DNA of 64,000 nucleotides from SAR116 cluster bacterium AG-335-B03 (GCA_003282435.1 QBZG01000005.1:1-64000), one strand, 5' to 3'; shown: positions 19,812-30,179, counted from the stretch's first letter. Notes: generated by a model from the sequence alone, not told the origin. Made by a program: numbers and translations.

Positions 19812-20570
19812 ATGGAACAACAAACTTTAAGAAACTGCTGGTTAAAAGGAAAAGGTGCCATTAACGCGTGGTGTTCAATTCCCAGTGCTGTTACAGCTGA
19901 AATGATGTCAATGAGTGATTTTGACTCAATCACAATTGATATGCAACATGGACTAGTTGATTATCAAATGGCTCTTAATATGCTCCAAGTTATTTCAGGC
20001 TCAGGCAAAACTCCCATGGTAAGAGTCCCTTGGAATGAACCAGGAATTATCATGAAGGCTCTTGATGCAGGTGCATTAGGTATTATTTGTCCAATGATAA
20101 ATACTCCTGATGACGCCATTAGCTTTGTTGGAGCTACTAGATATGCCCCTGTTGGTCACAGGAGTTCAGGCCCTACAAGGGCATTAATGGTTCACGGTCC
20201 ATCATATCATGACGAGGCGAATGAAAAAATTATTTCATTTGCGATGATAGAGACCGTTGAGGCTCTTGAAAACGTTGAAAAAATTGCAGCTACTGACGGC
20301 CTGACAGGAATCTATATTGGTCCATCTGATTTAAGTATTTCTATGGGATTTAAACCAGGTCTTGATAGAGTTGAACCAGAAATGATTGATGCTATAAAAA
20401 AAATTAAAAATGCATGTAAAAATAATAATATTAAAGTCGGAATTCATTGTCTTTCACCTTCTTACCTTAAAGATAAATTATCCAATGGCTATGATTTAGG
20501 TACTTTAGCAAGTGACGTAAGAATTTATGCAGAAGGAATTAGTAATAAAATGAAAGAAGCAAGATCGTAG
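19812..20570 (+). CDS. HpcH/HpaI aldolase family protein
   Basis: 252 aa; FDSITIDMQHGLVDYQMALNMLQ, ALDAGALGIICPMINTPDDA, IYIGPSDLSISMG. Confidence 0.92.
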   Translation: MEQQTLRNCWLKGKGAINAWCSIPSAVTAEMMSMSDFDSITIDMQHGLVDYQMALNMLQVISGSGKTPMVRVPWNEPGIIMKALDAGALGIICPMINTPDDAISFVGATRYAPVGHRSSGPTRALMVHGPSYHDEANEKIISFAMIETVEALENVEKIAATDGLTGIYIGPSDLSISMGFKPGLDRVEPEMIDAIKKIKNACKNNNIKVGIHCLSPSYLKDKLSNGYDLGTLASDVRIYAEGISNKMKEARS

Positions 20571-20591
20571 ACTTTTTCATAAAGGAAAGGA

Positions 20592-21569
20592 ATGATAATG
20601 AAAGCAGTTACAGTAGCTGATACTGGTGTTCAAATTCTTGACGTGGATATACCAAAACCAAATAATAGCGAGGTCCTCGTTAAAGTTTACGCATGTGGAC
20701 TTAACAGAGCAGATTTAGTTGTCGCTGATGGAGGCGCTCACGGTGCTGCTGGAGGCCCTGGAACTATAGTAGGTATGGAATTTTCAGGTGAAGTTGTTGA
20801 ATGTGGTAATAATGTAAAAAATGTATCAATTGGCGACAGAGTTATGTGTTCAGGAACATCAACCTGGGCCGAATACGCTATTGCTGACTATGGCCGTGTT
20901 ATTAAGATACCAGACAATAATATGGATTATTTAACAGCAAGCACATTACCTGTGGCTCTTGCAACAATGCATAATGCAATTGTTACAATTGGAGAGTTTG
21001 TAAAGGGACAAACAATTCTGATCCAAGGTGCAAGTTCAGGTGTTGGTCTTATGGGACTTCAAATAGCTAAACAATTAGGTGCAAAAATAATTATTGGGAC
21101 TTCTACAAAATCTAAAAAATTCGAAAAATTAAAGTCACTAGGAGCCGATGTTGTATTAAACTCAAAAGATCCTGGTTGGGTTGATCAGGTATTAGCTACA
21201 ACTAACAAGGAAGGTGTAGATCTTATTATAGATCAATTATCTGGCTATACAGTTAATCAAAATATGCAAGCTACAAAAATAAAAGGTAAAATCGTTAATG
21301 TTGGAAGATTAGCAGGTGGAATAATAGATTTTAATTGTGATCTCCATGCATTAAGAAGAATAAATTATCAAGGGGTAACTTTTAGAACTAGATCTGTAGA
21401 AGAAATAAGAAGTGTCTATTTAGATATGTGGAACGCTCTTGGAAATGCAGTGATAGCCGGTCAATTATCCCTTCCAATTGAAAAAGTCTATGATTTTAAT
21501 GATGTAGCACAAGCATTATCTTCAATGAGAGATAATCAACACTTTGGAAAATTAATTTTAAAATTATAA
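20592..21569 (+). CDS. NADPH:quinone reductase / medium-chain (zinc-less) alcohol dehydrogenase family
   Basis: 325 aa; GMEFSGEVVECGNNVKNVSIGDRV, ILIQGASSGVGLMGLQIAKQLGAKII. Confidence 0.9.
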   Translation: MIMKAVTVADTGVQILDVDIPKPNNSEVLVKVYACGLNRADLVVADGGAHGAAGGPGTIVGMEFSGEVVECGNNVKNVSIGDRVMCSGTSTWAEYAIADYGRVIKIPDNNMDYLTASTLPVALATMHNAIVTIGEFVKGQTILIQGASSGVGLMGLQIAKQLGAKIIIGTSTKSKKFEKLKSLGADVVLNSKDPGWVDQVLATTNKEGVDLIIDQLSGYTVNQNMQATKIKGKIVNVGRLAGGIIDFNCDLHALRRINYQGVTFRTRSVEEIRSVYLDMWNALGNAVIAGQLSLPIEKVYDFNDVAQALSSMRDNQHFGKLILKL

Positions 21570-21582
21570 AGCTTATATTCAG

Positions 21583-22326
21583 TTGAATTTTGATCTTATA
21601 ACAATAATAGCTATCTTTACAGCGTTTGCTTTAGGTGGAATATTAAAAGGCGCAACTGGAGCAGGGGCTCCAATTATTACAATTCCTGTCATAGCAGCTT
21701 TTTATGATGTAAGAATCGCTGTAATTATCATGGTCATTCCTAATTTATTAACAAATATCGGCCAACTTTATCAATTTAGAAAAACTATCCTTCCCTCTTT
21801 TTTTACTGTCTCGTTCGCATTAGGCGGAGGAATAGGAGCTTTTCTTGGTACAATTTTATTAGTAAGTTTGCCAATTAAAATCTTAACCCTAGCGGTAGCA
21901 GGCATAGTAATAATATATATTTTACTCAAAATTGCAGTACCATCTTGGAAATTAGTCTATGCAAAAGCAAAAAAATTAGTATTTATTATGGGAGCAGGGG
22001 GCGGTATTCTTCAAGGTTCAGCAGGCTTATCAGCACCAATATCAATAACCTTTTTAAACTCTATGAAATTAGAACGAAATCAGTTTATACCAACAATCTC
22101 AGTATATTTTGGCGTAATGTCTATATTTCAAATGCCTACTCTCTACTACTATGATTTTTTAAATATAGAGATTATTATTGTAAGTGTTATGTCTACCATC
22201 GTACTTATGTGCTTTATGCCACTTGGTTCATGGATAGCTAAAAGTATATCCAAAGAAACTTTTGATAAAGTAACCTTAATTCTTTTGGGATTTATTGCTT
22301 TAAGAATAATTTATCTAAATTTGTGA
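21583..22326 (+). CDS. TSUP (TauE/SafE) family membrane transporter
   Basis: 247 aa multi-TM; GGILKGATGAGAPIITIPVIAAFYDVRIAVIIMVIPNLLTN. TTG start. Confidence 0.88.
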   Translation: MNFDLITIIAIFTAFALGGILKGATGAGAPIITIPVIAAFYDVRIAVIIMVIPNLLTNIGQLYQFRKTILPSFFTVSFALGGGIGAFLGTILLVSLPIKILTLAVAGIVIIYILLKIAVPSWKLVYAKAKKLVFIMGAGGGILQGSAGLSAPISITFLNSMKLERNQFIPTISVYFGVMSIFQMPTLYYYDFLNIEIIIVSVMSTIVLMCFMPLGSWIAKSISKETFDKVTLILLGFIALRIIYLNL

Positions 22327-22329
22327 TAT

Positions 22330-23040
22330 TTATTTATATCTATTACCGCATACCAATCTTCCATTCTGAGTAACACAACTATATTGGAGATCCCAATCTC
22401 TTTTTTTTGCTTTTAAGTTTTGAATTTTGTTTACGCATCCTTGTAAAAATTTATTTGTGTATTGACTGGCATCAGTTGCATCATCAATTTCTAAAAGATT
22501 TTCTTTTTTGGATATTTTTGCATAAGAATAAGGTGGAATGTTTAAGTTCTTCTTGTTTTTAAACATAAGTTTTAATTTATTATTAAAGTTAAGAATTTCT
22601 AATTTATTTTGTTTTGATATTATAATTTCGTCCTTAAAATTATTTATTTTATAATCAGAGAAAATGACATTATATTTATTTTGAGAGTTATTAGGAACTG
22701 ATAAAAGGATATTCCCTTTTTTAAGGCTTAAATTTATTTCATATTGATCTGCTACTAATCGAACATTCTCTATTTTTAATGAAGTGTTTTTAGATAAACA
22801 AACTTTTGTTTTGTTTTTTAAAACTAAGTTTGCGGGATTTTTCCTTGTACGTAAATAGTCTCCACTTTTAATTTCTGAAGATTTATTAAGAGTATACCTT
22901 TTACCGTAGATATCCAGAACATGAACTGTATTCTTAATTTCAATAATTTTAATGTCTGAATAACTTAAAGAAGTAGATAATAAAAAAAATATAAATGAGA
23001 AGCCAATTATATTTAGAAGCTTTTTAATTGCATAAATCAT
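22330..23040 (-). CDS. FecR-like domain secreted hypothetical protein
   Basis: 236 aa with N-terminal signal/TM; GDYLRTRKNPANLVLKNKTKVCLSKNTSLKIENV resembles a FecR domain. Confidence 0.6.
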   Translation of the reverse strand: MIYAIKKLLNIIGFSFIFFLLSTSLSYSDIKIIEIKNTVHVLDIYGKRYTLNKSSEIKSGDYLRTRKNPANLVLKNKTKVCLSKNTSLKIENVRLVADQYEINLSLKKGNILLSVPNNSQNKYNVIFSDYKINNFKDEIIISKQNKLEILNFNNKLKLMFKNKKNLNIPPYSYAKISKKENLLEIDDATDASQYTNKFLQGCVNKIQNLKAKKRDWDLQYSCVTQNGRLVCGNRYK

Positions 23041-23051
23041 AATTTAAATAA

Positions 23052-23078
23052 TGTAGCCATTATGGTTCTACGGCTACA
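23052..23078 (-). terminator. Weak hairpin after the BMP substrate-binding gene
   Basis: TGTAGCC/GGCTACA 7-bp stem; poor T-tail. Confidence 0.35.
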
Positions 23079-23098
23079 CTATTTTTAAAACTTTAATG

Positions 23099-24208
23099 TT
23101 ATCCTGGGACTTTTCCATTAACACCTTTGAGGTAATAATTCATACCCCATAAGGCACCATCATCAAGACTTTTACCTGCAGGAATTATTTCTTTACCCGT
23201 GTTATCCACTAAAGGACCTGCAAATATATTAATCTTACCACTTTTGAGTCCATCTAGAGCTTCTTGTGCTTTTTGAGCAACGCTATCTGGCATATTTTGG
23301 AATTTAGAAATAAGCAACATTTCTGCTTTTAGTCCACCCCAATCATTGCCAGCCCAGTGGTTAGGACCATCACCAGTATTCCATTTGCCGCTTTTTAACT
23401 CTTCAATTTTTCTAATGTAATATGGACCCCAATTATTTATAGAGGCAAATAATTGAGCTTTTGGTGCGAATGCAGACATATCAGTGGATTGACCAAATCC
23501 AAGTGCACCTTTTTTCTCGGCTATTTGAAGCATGGCAGGTGAATCTGTATGTTGTGCAAGAATATCTGCACCTTCTGCAATATGTACCTTAGCGGCATCT
23601 GCTTCTTTTACCGGGTCATACCATGTATTTGCCCATATAACTGAAATTGATGCATCCTTATTTACAGACCTTAAACCTTGAGCAAATGAGTTAATACCCA
23701 TAATTACTTCAGCTATTGGATATGCACCAATATATCCGATTTTATTTGTTTTTGTCATTAATCCTGCTACTACACCTTGGATATATCGACCTTCATAAAA
23801 TCGTATATTTCCTGTAGCAACATTTTTGGATCTTTTATAGCCGGTAATATGTTCAAATTTTACATTAGGAAATTCTTTAGCAACTTTTAAAGTTGGTTCC
23901 ATGTAACCAAATGAGGTAGTGAATATAATTTCATTACCTTGTTTAGCAAGTTCTCTTATAACTCTGGTTGCGTCGGGACCTTCAGGGACATTCTCAACAA
24001 CTGAAACTTTGACATCATTGCCAAATCGTTTTTCAACCATTTGTTTACCTAGTTCATGAGCATAAGTCCAACCATGATCTCCAGGTGTTGTTAAATAAAC
24101 AAAACCTACTTTTGTTGGGTTTCCAGCAAAAGCACTATTAAATATAAAAAATAAAACTGATGCACCTAATGCAAACAGTGAAAAAATACGCATACAAAAT
24201 TTTAACAT
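23099..24208 (-). CDS. BMP family (PnrA/Med-like) ABC transporter substrate-binding protein
   Basis: 369 aa; signal peptide, KVGFVYLTTPGDHGWTYAHELG, IIFTTSFGYMEPTLKVAKEFPNVKFEHITGY, KIGYIGAYPIAEVIMGINSFAQG. Confidence 0.93.
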   Translation of the reverse strand: MLKFCMRIFSLFALGASVLFFIFNSAFAGNPTKVGFVYLTTPGDHGWTYAHELGKQMVEKRFGNDVKVSVVENVPEGPDATRVIRELAKQGNEIIFTTSFGYMEPTLKVAKEFPNVKFEHITGYKRSKNVATGNIRFYEGRYIQGVVAGLMTKTNKIGYIGAYPIAEVIMGINSFAQGLRSVNKDASISVIWANTWYDPVKEADAAKVHIAEGADILAQHTDSPAMLQIAEKKGALGFGQSTDMSAFAPKAQLFASINNWGPYYIRKIEELKSGKWNTGDGPNHWAGNDWGGLKAEMLLISKFQNMPDSVAQKAQEALDGLKSGKINIFAGPLVDNTGKEIIPAGKSLDDGALWGMNYYLKGVNGKVPG

Positions 24209-24317
24209 TTCACACTCCCAATTTGATAATAAAACTTTAAAAGTGAATCTTTAAAATAACAATAAAAAAAAATGAATTTTTATATTAAAATATAAAAATG
24301 CAAATATTTATGACTTT

Positions 24318-25229
24318 TTATTGAGTATCAAAAAAAGGTTTCCCAAGAGATGCAGGTACTACGCTATTACTTTTCGAAATTCTCCCAGATATCATTGTTA
24401 GAGCAACAATGGTCGCTAAATAGGGCATCATAGAAAGAATTTGAGATGGAATAGGCCAACCCCTTGCTTGACCTACTAATTGAGCGATTGTTATTCCCCC
24501 AAAAATTAATGCGCCGACAATAATTCTCCATGGTATCCAGGAAGCAAAAACAACTAAAGCTAAGGCTATCCAACCTCTACCTGCGGTCATTCCCTCTGAC
24601 CAATGGGGTGTCAATACCAGTGGAATGTAGGCTCCTCCAATTCCCGCACACATACCCCCAAAACAAGTGGCGTACCAACGAATTTTTTTTACTGGATAGC
24701 CAACTGAATGAGCACTTTGATGGTCATCACCAACGGCACGTAAAACAATTCCTGATTTAGAATATTTTAGAAAATAAGTAATGAAAATAATTATAGCTAC
24801 CGACAAGTACGCAATAAAATCTTGTTTGAATAAAATCTCTCCAACAAATGGTATATCTGACAATAAAAAAATTTCTATCTTGGGCAAAGATGGAACTGTT
24901 TTCCCGACTAAAGGAGCTCCAGCCAAACCTGTCAAACCAGTTGCAAAAATAGTTAATCCAAGCCCCGTTGCAACCTGATTAGTCATGAAGTTAATGGTAA
25001 AAATTGAAAATATAGAGGCCATTAAAACACCACATAGCCCTCCTGCAATTATTCCAAAATAAGGATTTCCCAACCATAAAACAGCTCCTAAAGCACCTAC
25101 AGCACCACTTAACATCATACCTTCAACACCAAGGTTCAGAACCCCACTTTTTTCTGTAATTAATTCACCAGTAGCTGCCAACAAGAGAGGTATAGAAGTC
25201 GCTATTATTGTTAACATTAATGCATCCAT
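24318..25229 (-). CDS. ABC transporter permease (BMP/nucleoside-type)
   Basis: 303 aa; TGELITEKSGVLNLGVEGMMLSGAVGAL, typical for YufQ/NupC-type permeases. Confidence 0.92.
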   Translation of the reverse strand: MDALMLTIIATSIPLLLAATGELITEKSGVLNLGVEGMMLSGAVGALGAVLWLGNPYFGIIAGGLCGVLMASIFSIFTINFMTNQVATGLGLTIFATGLTGLAGAPLVGKTVPSLPKIEIFLLSDIPFVGEILFKQDFIAYLSVAIIIFITYFLKYSKSGIVLRAVGDDHQSAHSVGYPVKKIRWYATCFGGMCAGIGGAYIPLVLTPHWSEGMTAGRGWIALALVVFASWIPWRIIVGALIFGGITIAQLVGQARGWPIPSQILSMMPYLATIVALTMISGRISKSNSVVPASLGKPFFDTQ

Positions 25230-26306
25230 TTAAGTAACCTTTGACCATTTAATCTTATATTTTTGAAGTGTCTCCCCTGTTAATAAAAAAAACAATAGTA
25301 TCCCTTCAAACAAACCAGTAACCACTTTGGGTATTCCCATAGACATTTGTGCGTTATCTGCACCTAGCTTAACGGTTGCTATAATAATACCCGCAAACAG
25401 AATTCCAATTGGATTTAACCGGCCAAGGAATGCTACAATAATTGCGGTAAATCCGTACCCAAAAGAAACTTCAGGTTGCAATTGGCCAATATTTGCAGAA
25501 ACTTCAATTACTCCTGCCACACCTGCTAAGCCTCCGGATAATAACAAAACAGTAATTGTAATTGTGTTTTGTTTAAAACCAGCAAATTTTGCTGCTTTGG
25601 GAGCAGATCCCAAGACATTTATTTTAAAACCGCTCAATGTTTTATTTACAAAAAGCCATGAAATTGGAATTAATAATAATATAATTAATATGCCATAATG
25701 AAGTTGTCCCAAATAACCTATCCCGGGAAAAGGAATCTTGTTGATTATAGCTCCATCAGGGTACGGCTTAGATAATGGGAACCCAAAACTCATAGGGTCA
25801 CGTAATGGACCTCGAACTATAAAATCTATAAACAACATTGCTACATAAACAAGCATTAGACTAACTAATATTTCGTTTACGTTTAATTTCGTTTTTAGAA
25901 TTGCAGGAATAAATGCCCACAAGGCACCCCCTATAAAACCAATAACTATCATAATAAATATAAAGAATTTTGTTTCTACACTTGGGAATAACAATGCAAA
26001 TGAGCCTGCAAGTAGTGTTCCCATTATGAATTGACCTTCAGCACCAATATTCCATACATTAGCTCTGAAGCACAACATCAAACCGGTTCCAACAATAACC
26101 AAGGGACATGCCTTAACAAAAATATCACTTATCCTGTCAATTCTTGAAAAAGGTGAAAGAAATACTTGATATAAAGTTTCTAAAGGATTGTACCCAAGAA
26201 AAGTAAAAATTAATAATCCAAAAAAAACCGTTAAAAAAATTGATAAAATCGGGCCAATAATTGTCCAGTTTTTGGAAACTTTATCTCTTGGTACAAAAGT
26301 AATCAT
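25230..26306 (-). CDS. ABC transporter permease (BMP/nucleoside-type)
   Basis: 358 aa; FRANVWNIGAEGQFIMGTLLAGSFAL, NEILVSLMLVYVA. Confidence 0.92.
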   Translation of the reverse strand: MITFVPRDKVSKNWTIIGPILSIFLTVFFGLLIFTFLGYNPLETLYQVFLSPFSRIDRISDIFVKACPLVIVGTGLMLCFRANVWNIGAEGQFIMGTLLAGSFALLFPSVETKFFIFIMIVIGFIGGALWAFIPAILKTKLNVNEILVSLMLVYVAMLFIDFIVRGPLRDPMSFGFPLSKPYPDGAIINKIPFPGIGYLGQLHYGILIILLLIPISWLFVNKTLSGFKINVLGSAPKAAKFAGFKQNTITITVLLLSGGLAGVAGVIEVSANIGQLQPEVSFGYGFTAIIVAFLGRLNPIGILFAGIIIATVKLGADNAQMSMGIPKVVTGLFEGILLFFLLTGETLQKYKIKWSKVT

Positions 26307-27910
26307 TCTGTTGTTTCCACTTGATTAGATGCATCTAATTTACCACCCATCAACAATCCGACATCCTCAGCAGTAATTTGAGCTACTGGCAAAATCTTAC
26401 TTAATGTTCCATCATTCATTACACAAATTTTATCGGATAATTCAAAAATTTCTTCTAAATCTTGACTTATAAGAATTACAGCTTTTCCACTATTGGATAA
26501 ATTTAGTAATTTTTGTCTTATTGACGTCGCAGCACCTATGTCAACTCCCCAAGTAGGCTGTGAAAAGATCGCAACTTTAGGATTATTGGCTAATGACCGT
26601 CCTAAGATAAACTTCTGTAAATTACCTCCTGACAATTGATTTGCTAGAGGATTTGTTTCGGGACATCGTACATCATTATCTTTTATTATTTTCTCACTCT
26701 CAATTTTACTATTGTGAGGATTATTTAATAAATTTGAAATTATATCGTTAGCTTTAGGATATTTAAAAAAATATGTGAGAAAAGTATTTTCGGCAATTGT
26801 TAAGTTTGGAACCGTCGCATGAAGTGTTCGTTCTTCAGGTATAGTTTCTATCCCTAATTGCCTTCTTTCAGTAATACTTTTAAATCCTACAGGTTTATTT
26901 TCCAGCAAAATTTGATCATCTTTTTCACATAGTGTTTCACCGCTTAATATTTCCATTAATTCGACTTGACCATTACCTGCAATACCTGCAACACCTAATA
27001 TTTCACCATAGTTTACTTTTAGATTTATATTTTTTAAAGATATTCCAAAATCTGTTTCTTTATCTTTGTTCAAACCGTTTAATTCCAAAGCAGTGTCTTT
27101 AGTAACACTGATAGAATTTGTTTTTTTTAAATCAGTAATTTCTTTTCCAACCATGGTTTCAGCTAGAAATTTTGTATTTGTTTTTTTTGCATCAATTGTA
27201 GCTATTGACTCACCAGATTTTAAGATAGTTACTTGATCTGCTAATTCTATAATTTCTTCTAATTTATGGCTTATATATAAAATAGAGCAACCTGAAGAAG
27301 CTAAACGTTTTAAAATTTTAAATAGATTTGAAATTTCTTGAGGGGTTAGAACAGATGTCGGTTCATCCATAATTAACAATTTAGGGTTCTGCATTAAACA
27401 TCGTATTATTTCAACTCTTTGTTGTTCCCCAACTGAGAGCTCACTTACCCTTTTTAATGGATCAACAAAAAGCTCCCATTCTTTAGAAAGTTTAGAAATT
27501 TCTGAAATTAAATCTTTGAATTTAATTTTTTTGTCTAGTGCTATCAAAATATTTTCAGCAACTGTGAGTGCTGGAAATAAGGAAAAATGTTGAAATACCA
27601 TTCCAATACCATTTTTTCTAGCAGAATTGGGTGAGGATATATAAACTTCACTATTATTAATTTCTATGGTTCCGGTATCTGGTTTTAAAACACCGTAAAA
27701 AATTTTCACGAGTGTTGATTTACCAGCACCATTTTCACCTAAGAGAGCGTGAATTTCTCCCTTAGCTATAGATATGTCAATATCTTTGTTTGCAATGAAG
27801 TTACCAAAAGATTTATTTATTTTGGAAGCTTTTAAAAGAATTTCTGGCTCTTTTTTTATTGCCATAACATACCTACAAAAAATATTAACTCTTAAAATTA
27901 ATATGACCAT
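26303..27910 (-). CDS. ABC transporter ATP-binding protein, duplicated ATPase (BMP/sugar-nucleoside type)
   Basis: 535 aa; LLGENGAGKSTLVKIFYG, LSVGEQQRVEIIRCL, second half NQLSGGNLQKFILGRSL. Internal ATG likely the true start (MAIKKEPEILLKASKINKSFG). Confidence 0.93.
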   Translation of the reverse strand: MVILILRVNIFCRYVMAIKKEPEILLKASKINKSFGNFIANKDIDISIAKGEIHALLGENGAGKSTLVKIFYGVLKPDTGTIEINNSEVYISSPNSARKNGIGMVFQHFSLFPALTVAENILIALDKKIKFKDLISEISKLSKEWELFVDPLKRVSELSVGEQQRVEIIRCLMQNPKLLIMDEPTSVLTPQEISNLFKILKRLASSGCSILYISHKLEEIIELADQVTILKSGESIATIDAKKTNTKFLAETMVGKEITDLKKTNSISVTKDTALELNGLNKDKETDFGISLKNINLKVNYGEILGVAGIAGNGQVELMEILSGETLCEKDDQILLENKPVGFKSITERRQLGIETIPEERTLHATVPNLTIAENTFLTYFFKYPKANDIISNLLNNPHNSKIESEKIIKDNDVRCPETNPLANQLSGGNLQKFILGRSLANNPKVAIFSQPTWGVDIGAATSIRQKLLNLSNSGKAVILISQDLEEIFELSDKICVMNDGTLSKILPVAQITAEDVGLLMGGKLDASNQVETTE

Positions 27911-27929
27911 AACGATATATTTATAGTAT

Positions 27930-28115
27930 TCAATTTTTTTGTTTAGAGGTCTTTAATATTAAAAATATCAGTATTGCGATTGAAACAAAAATTATGGAGA
28001 TAAATAAATTGAAATTGCTAACATGCATTTTATTGAAACCACAAGAAAATATAATTATAGTGGTTACAACAATCATTATCCAATGAATTGGTTTACCTAA
28101 AAATATCTTATTCAC
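27930..28115 (-). CDS. Small membrane protein (61 aa) after the TRAP fused permease
   Basis: Two predicted TM segments; GTG start overlaps the TRAP permease stop (TAGTG). Confidence 0.5.
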   Translation of the reverse strand: MNKIFLGKPIHWIMIVVTTIIIFSCGFNKMHVSNFNLFISIIFVSIAILIFLILKTSKQKN

Positions 28116-30127
28116 TATGTTTCCTTTAAACTAAAGTTTAGTTTACCTTGTAAAAAGTATATAATTAATAAAATTAAAATTCCAAAAAAATTATAATAAA
28201 AACCTTCTAAACCATAAATAGTCATTAATGGTGGGATTAGTAAAGTTACCGAACCAAGTAACACTAAAGTTCTTTTGTACAAGTTTAATTTACCATTAAA
28301 CCATCCTTCGAGACCAAGTGTCATTAACCAATAAGCTAGCAAAACAGCAACAAGACTATATAAACTCCAAATAATGGGACCTTCCATCAAAAGAGACGGA
28401 TTATAAACAAACGCAAAAGGGACAATATATTTTGCAATACCTACTTTGCTTGATTCAACAGCTGTAGACATTGGTGGAGACTTTGCAATGGCTGCACCTG
28501 CAAATGAGGCCAAAGCGACTGGAGGAGTTATTGTCGAGACAACTCCAAAGTAAAACGCAAACATATGAGCGGCTATCGGTAAAATTCCAGATTCAATTAA
28601 TGAAGGAACAATTAATGCAGCTACAGTTATGTAAACGGCAGTAGTCGTCATACCCATTCCAAGAATAATTGCAGAAATAGCTGTTAAACATAGCAAAATA
28701 AATAACACACCACCGGATAAATCTATAACGGATTGTGTGAATTTTAGTCCTAGGCCAGAAACAAACACGGAACCAATAATTATTCCAGCACATGCACACG
28801 CAATAGTAACAGGTACTGTAGATTTTATGCCACTTTCAAATGCGCCAAGTATATCAACTACAGACATTCTTGTATTTTTTTTCAAAAAACTTAAGGCAAT
28901 TACAGAAACTATACTCCAAAAGCCAGCAGTCATAGCAGTTTTTCCATAAATCAAAAGACCCACTAGCACAGCCAGTGAAAGCAACATATGACCGCCACCT
29001 TTCAATACTTCAATAACGTTAGGTAGCATTGATTTATCAATTTTTTCTATTCCATGTTTTTCAGCTTCGATGTGAACCATAAAATAAATTGTAGTAAAGT
29101 ATAAAAATGCAGGAATAATAGCTGCAAGTATTACATATGAATAAGGTGCTTCTAAAAATTCAGCCATTATAAATGCAGCAGCACCCATTATTGGAGGTGT
29201 TATTTGCCCTCCAGAAGATGCACATGCCTCAACTGCGGCAGCAAATTTTGCTCTATAACCGTAATTTTTCATGAGGGGTATAGTAAAAGACCCTGTTGTA
29301 ACAACATTTGCAACAGCTGAACCATATACAGTTCCAGTCATTCCAGATGCCACAACTGCTGCTTTTGCAGGACCTCCTGTTCTATGTCCTGTTAAAGCAA
29401 CAGCTAAATCAACAAAAAATCTTCCAACTCCAGATCTTATTAAAATACCTCCAAATATTATGAACAAAACTATATATGTAGAGGCTACGTACAGTGGTAT
29501 GCCATATATTCCGTCTGAAGTCATAAATAAGGTGTCTATATATTTAGCAAGTCTTGTAGGTGGTCCATAAAAAAAACCAAAAAACTTGTGAGCGTATAAT
29601 GCGTGTAGCATAAAAAAACCAGCAACGAAAACCATTGCCCAACCTACTGCGCGTCTTGTTGCGTCTAAAACGATAAAAATAAGAATTGACCCGACTATAA
29701 TGTCACCAATATACTTGTCACCATATCTCATCATAAAATTTTCAACGTCCCATGTTGTCCATAATTGAATAAATATTATTGAAAGTATTATTATTAAATC
29801 GTATGCAAAACCAAAAATTCTGAAATAATTACCTTGTGTGTCATTTTTAATGAGCAGCGGATCTTTTATGTTTTGTCTAAATAAGGGATATATAAAAACT
29901 GCTAAAACCATCATCGCAGAAAGATGTATAGATCTAAATGAACGTCCCTCTGGTGTTCCATAGACAGCAACAAATAGATGGTAAAAGGCTAAACCAACAG
30001 AAAGCCAGGAACAAACTACAATAATCCAATAATAAATTGATTTATCTTTGTTCCATTCGAGCAGTTCATCAAAGAAGCTAATTTCTTTGACTTCATTATA
30101 TTCTAATTTTTTGGTATTTTCTGACAT
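28115..30127 (-). CDS. TRAP transporter fused (4TM/12TM) permease, TAXI type
   Basis: 670 aa; GRFFVDLAVALTGHRTGGPAKAAVVASGMTGTVYGSAVANVVTTGSFTIPLMK, SSGGQITPPIMGAAAFIMAEF. Confidence 0.95.
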   Translation of the reverse strand: MSENTKKLEYNEVKEISFFDELLEWNKDKSIYYWIIVVCSWLSVGLAFYHLFVAVYGTPEGRSFRSIHLSAMMVLAVFIYPLFRQNIKDPLLIKNDTQGNYFRIFGFAYDLIIILSIIFIQLWTTWDVENFMMRYGDKYIGDIIVGSILIFIVLDATRRAVGWAMVFVAGFFMLHALYAHKFFGFFYGPPTRLAKYIDTLFMTSDGIYGIPLYVASTYIVLFIIFGGILIRSGVGRFFVDLAVALTGHRTGGPAKAAVVASGMTGTVYGSAVANVVTTGSFTIPLMKNYGYRAKFAAAVEACASSGGQITPPIMGAAAFIMAEFLEAPYSYVILAAIIPAFLYFTTIYFMVHIEAEKHGIEKIDKSMLPNVIEVLKGGGHMLLSLAVLVGLLIYGKTAMTAGFWSIVSVIALSFLKKNTRMSVVDILGAFESGIKSTVPVTIACACAGIIIGSVFVSGLGLKFTQSVIDLSGGVLFILLCLTAISAIILGMGMTTTAVYITVAALIVPSLIESGILPIAAHMFAFYFGVVSTITPPVALASFAGAAIAKSPPMSTAVESSKVGIAKYIVPFAFVYNPSLLMEGPIIWSLYSLVAVLLAYWLMTLGLEGWFNGKLNLYKRTLVLLGSVTLLIPPLMTIYGLEGFYYNFFGILILLIIYFLQGKLNFSLKET

Positions 30128-30142
30128 TTGTATTTAAAAAAT

Positions 30143-30172
30143 TAAGAAAGGCACATATTTGCGCCTTTCTTA
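30143..30172 (-). terminator. Hairpin between the TAXI substrate-binding gene and its permease (attenuator/terminator)
   Basis: Minus-strand TAAGAAAGGCGCAAATATGTGCCTTTCTTA (10-bp perfect stem plus G:U-containing extension) followed by a T-rich tract, just after the SBP stop. Confidence 0.65.
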
Positions 30173-30179
30173 TTTAGAT

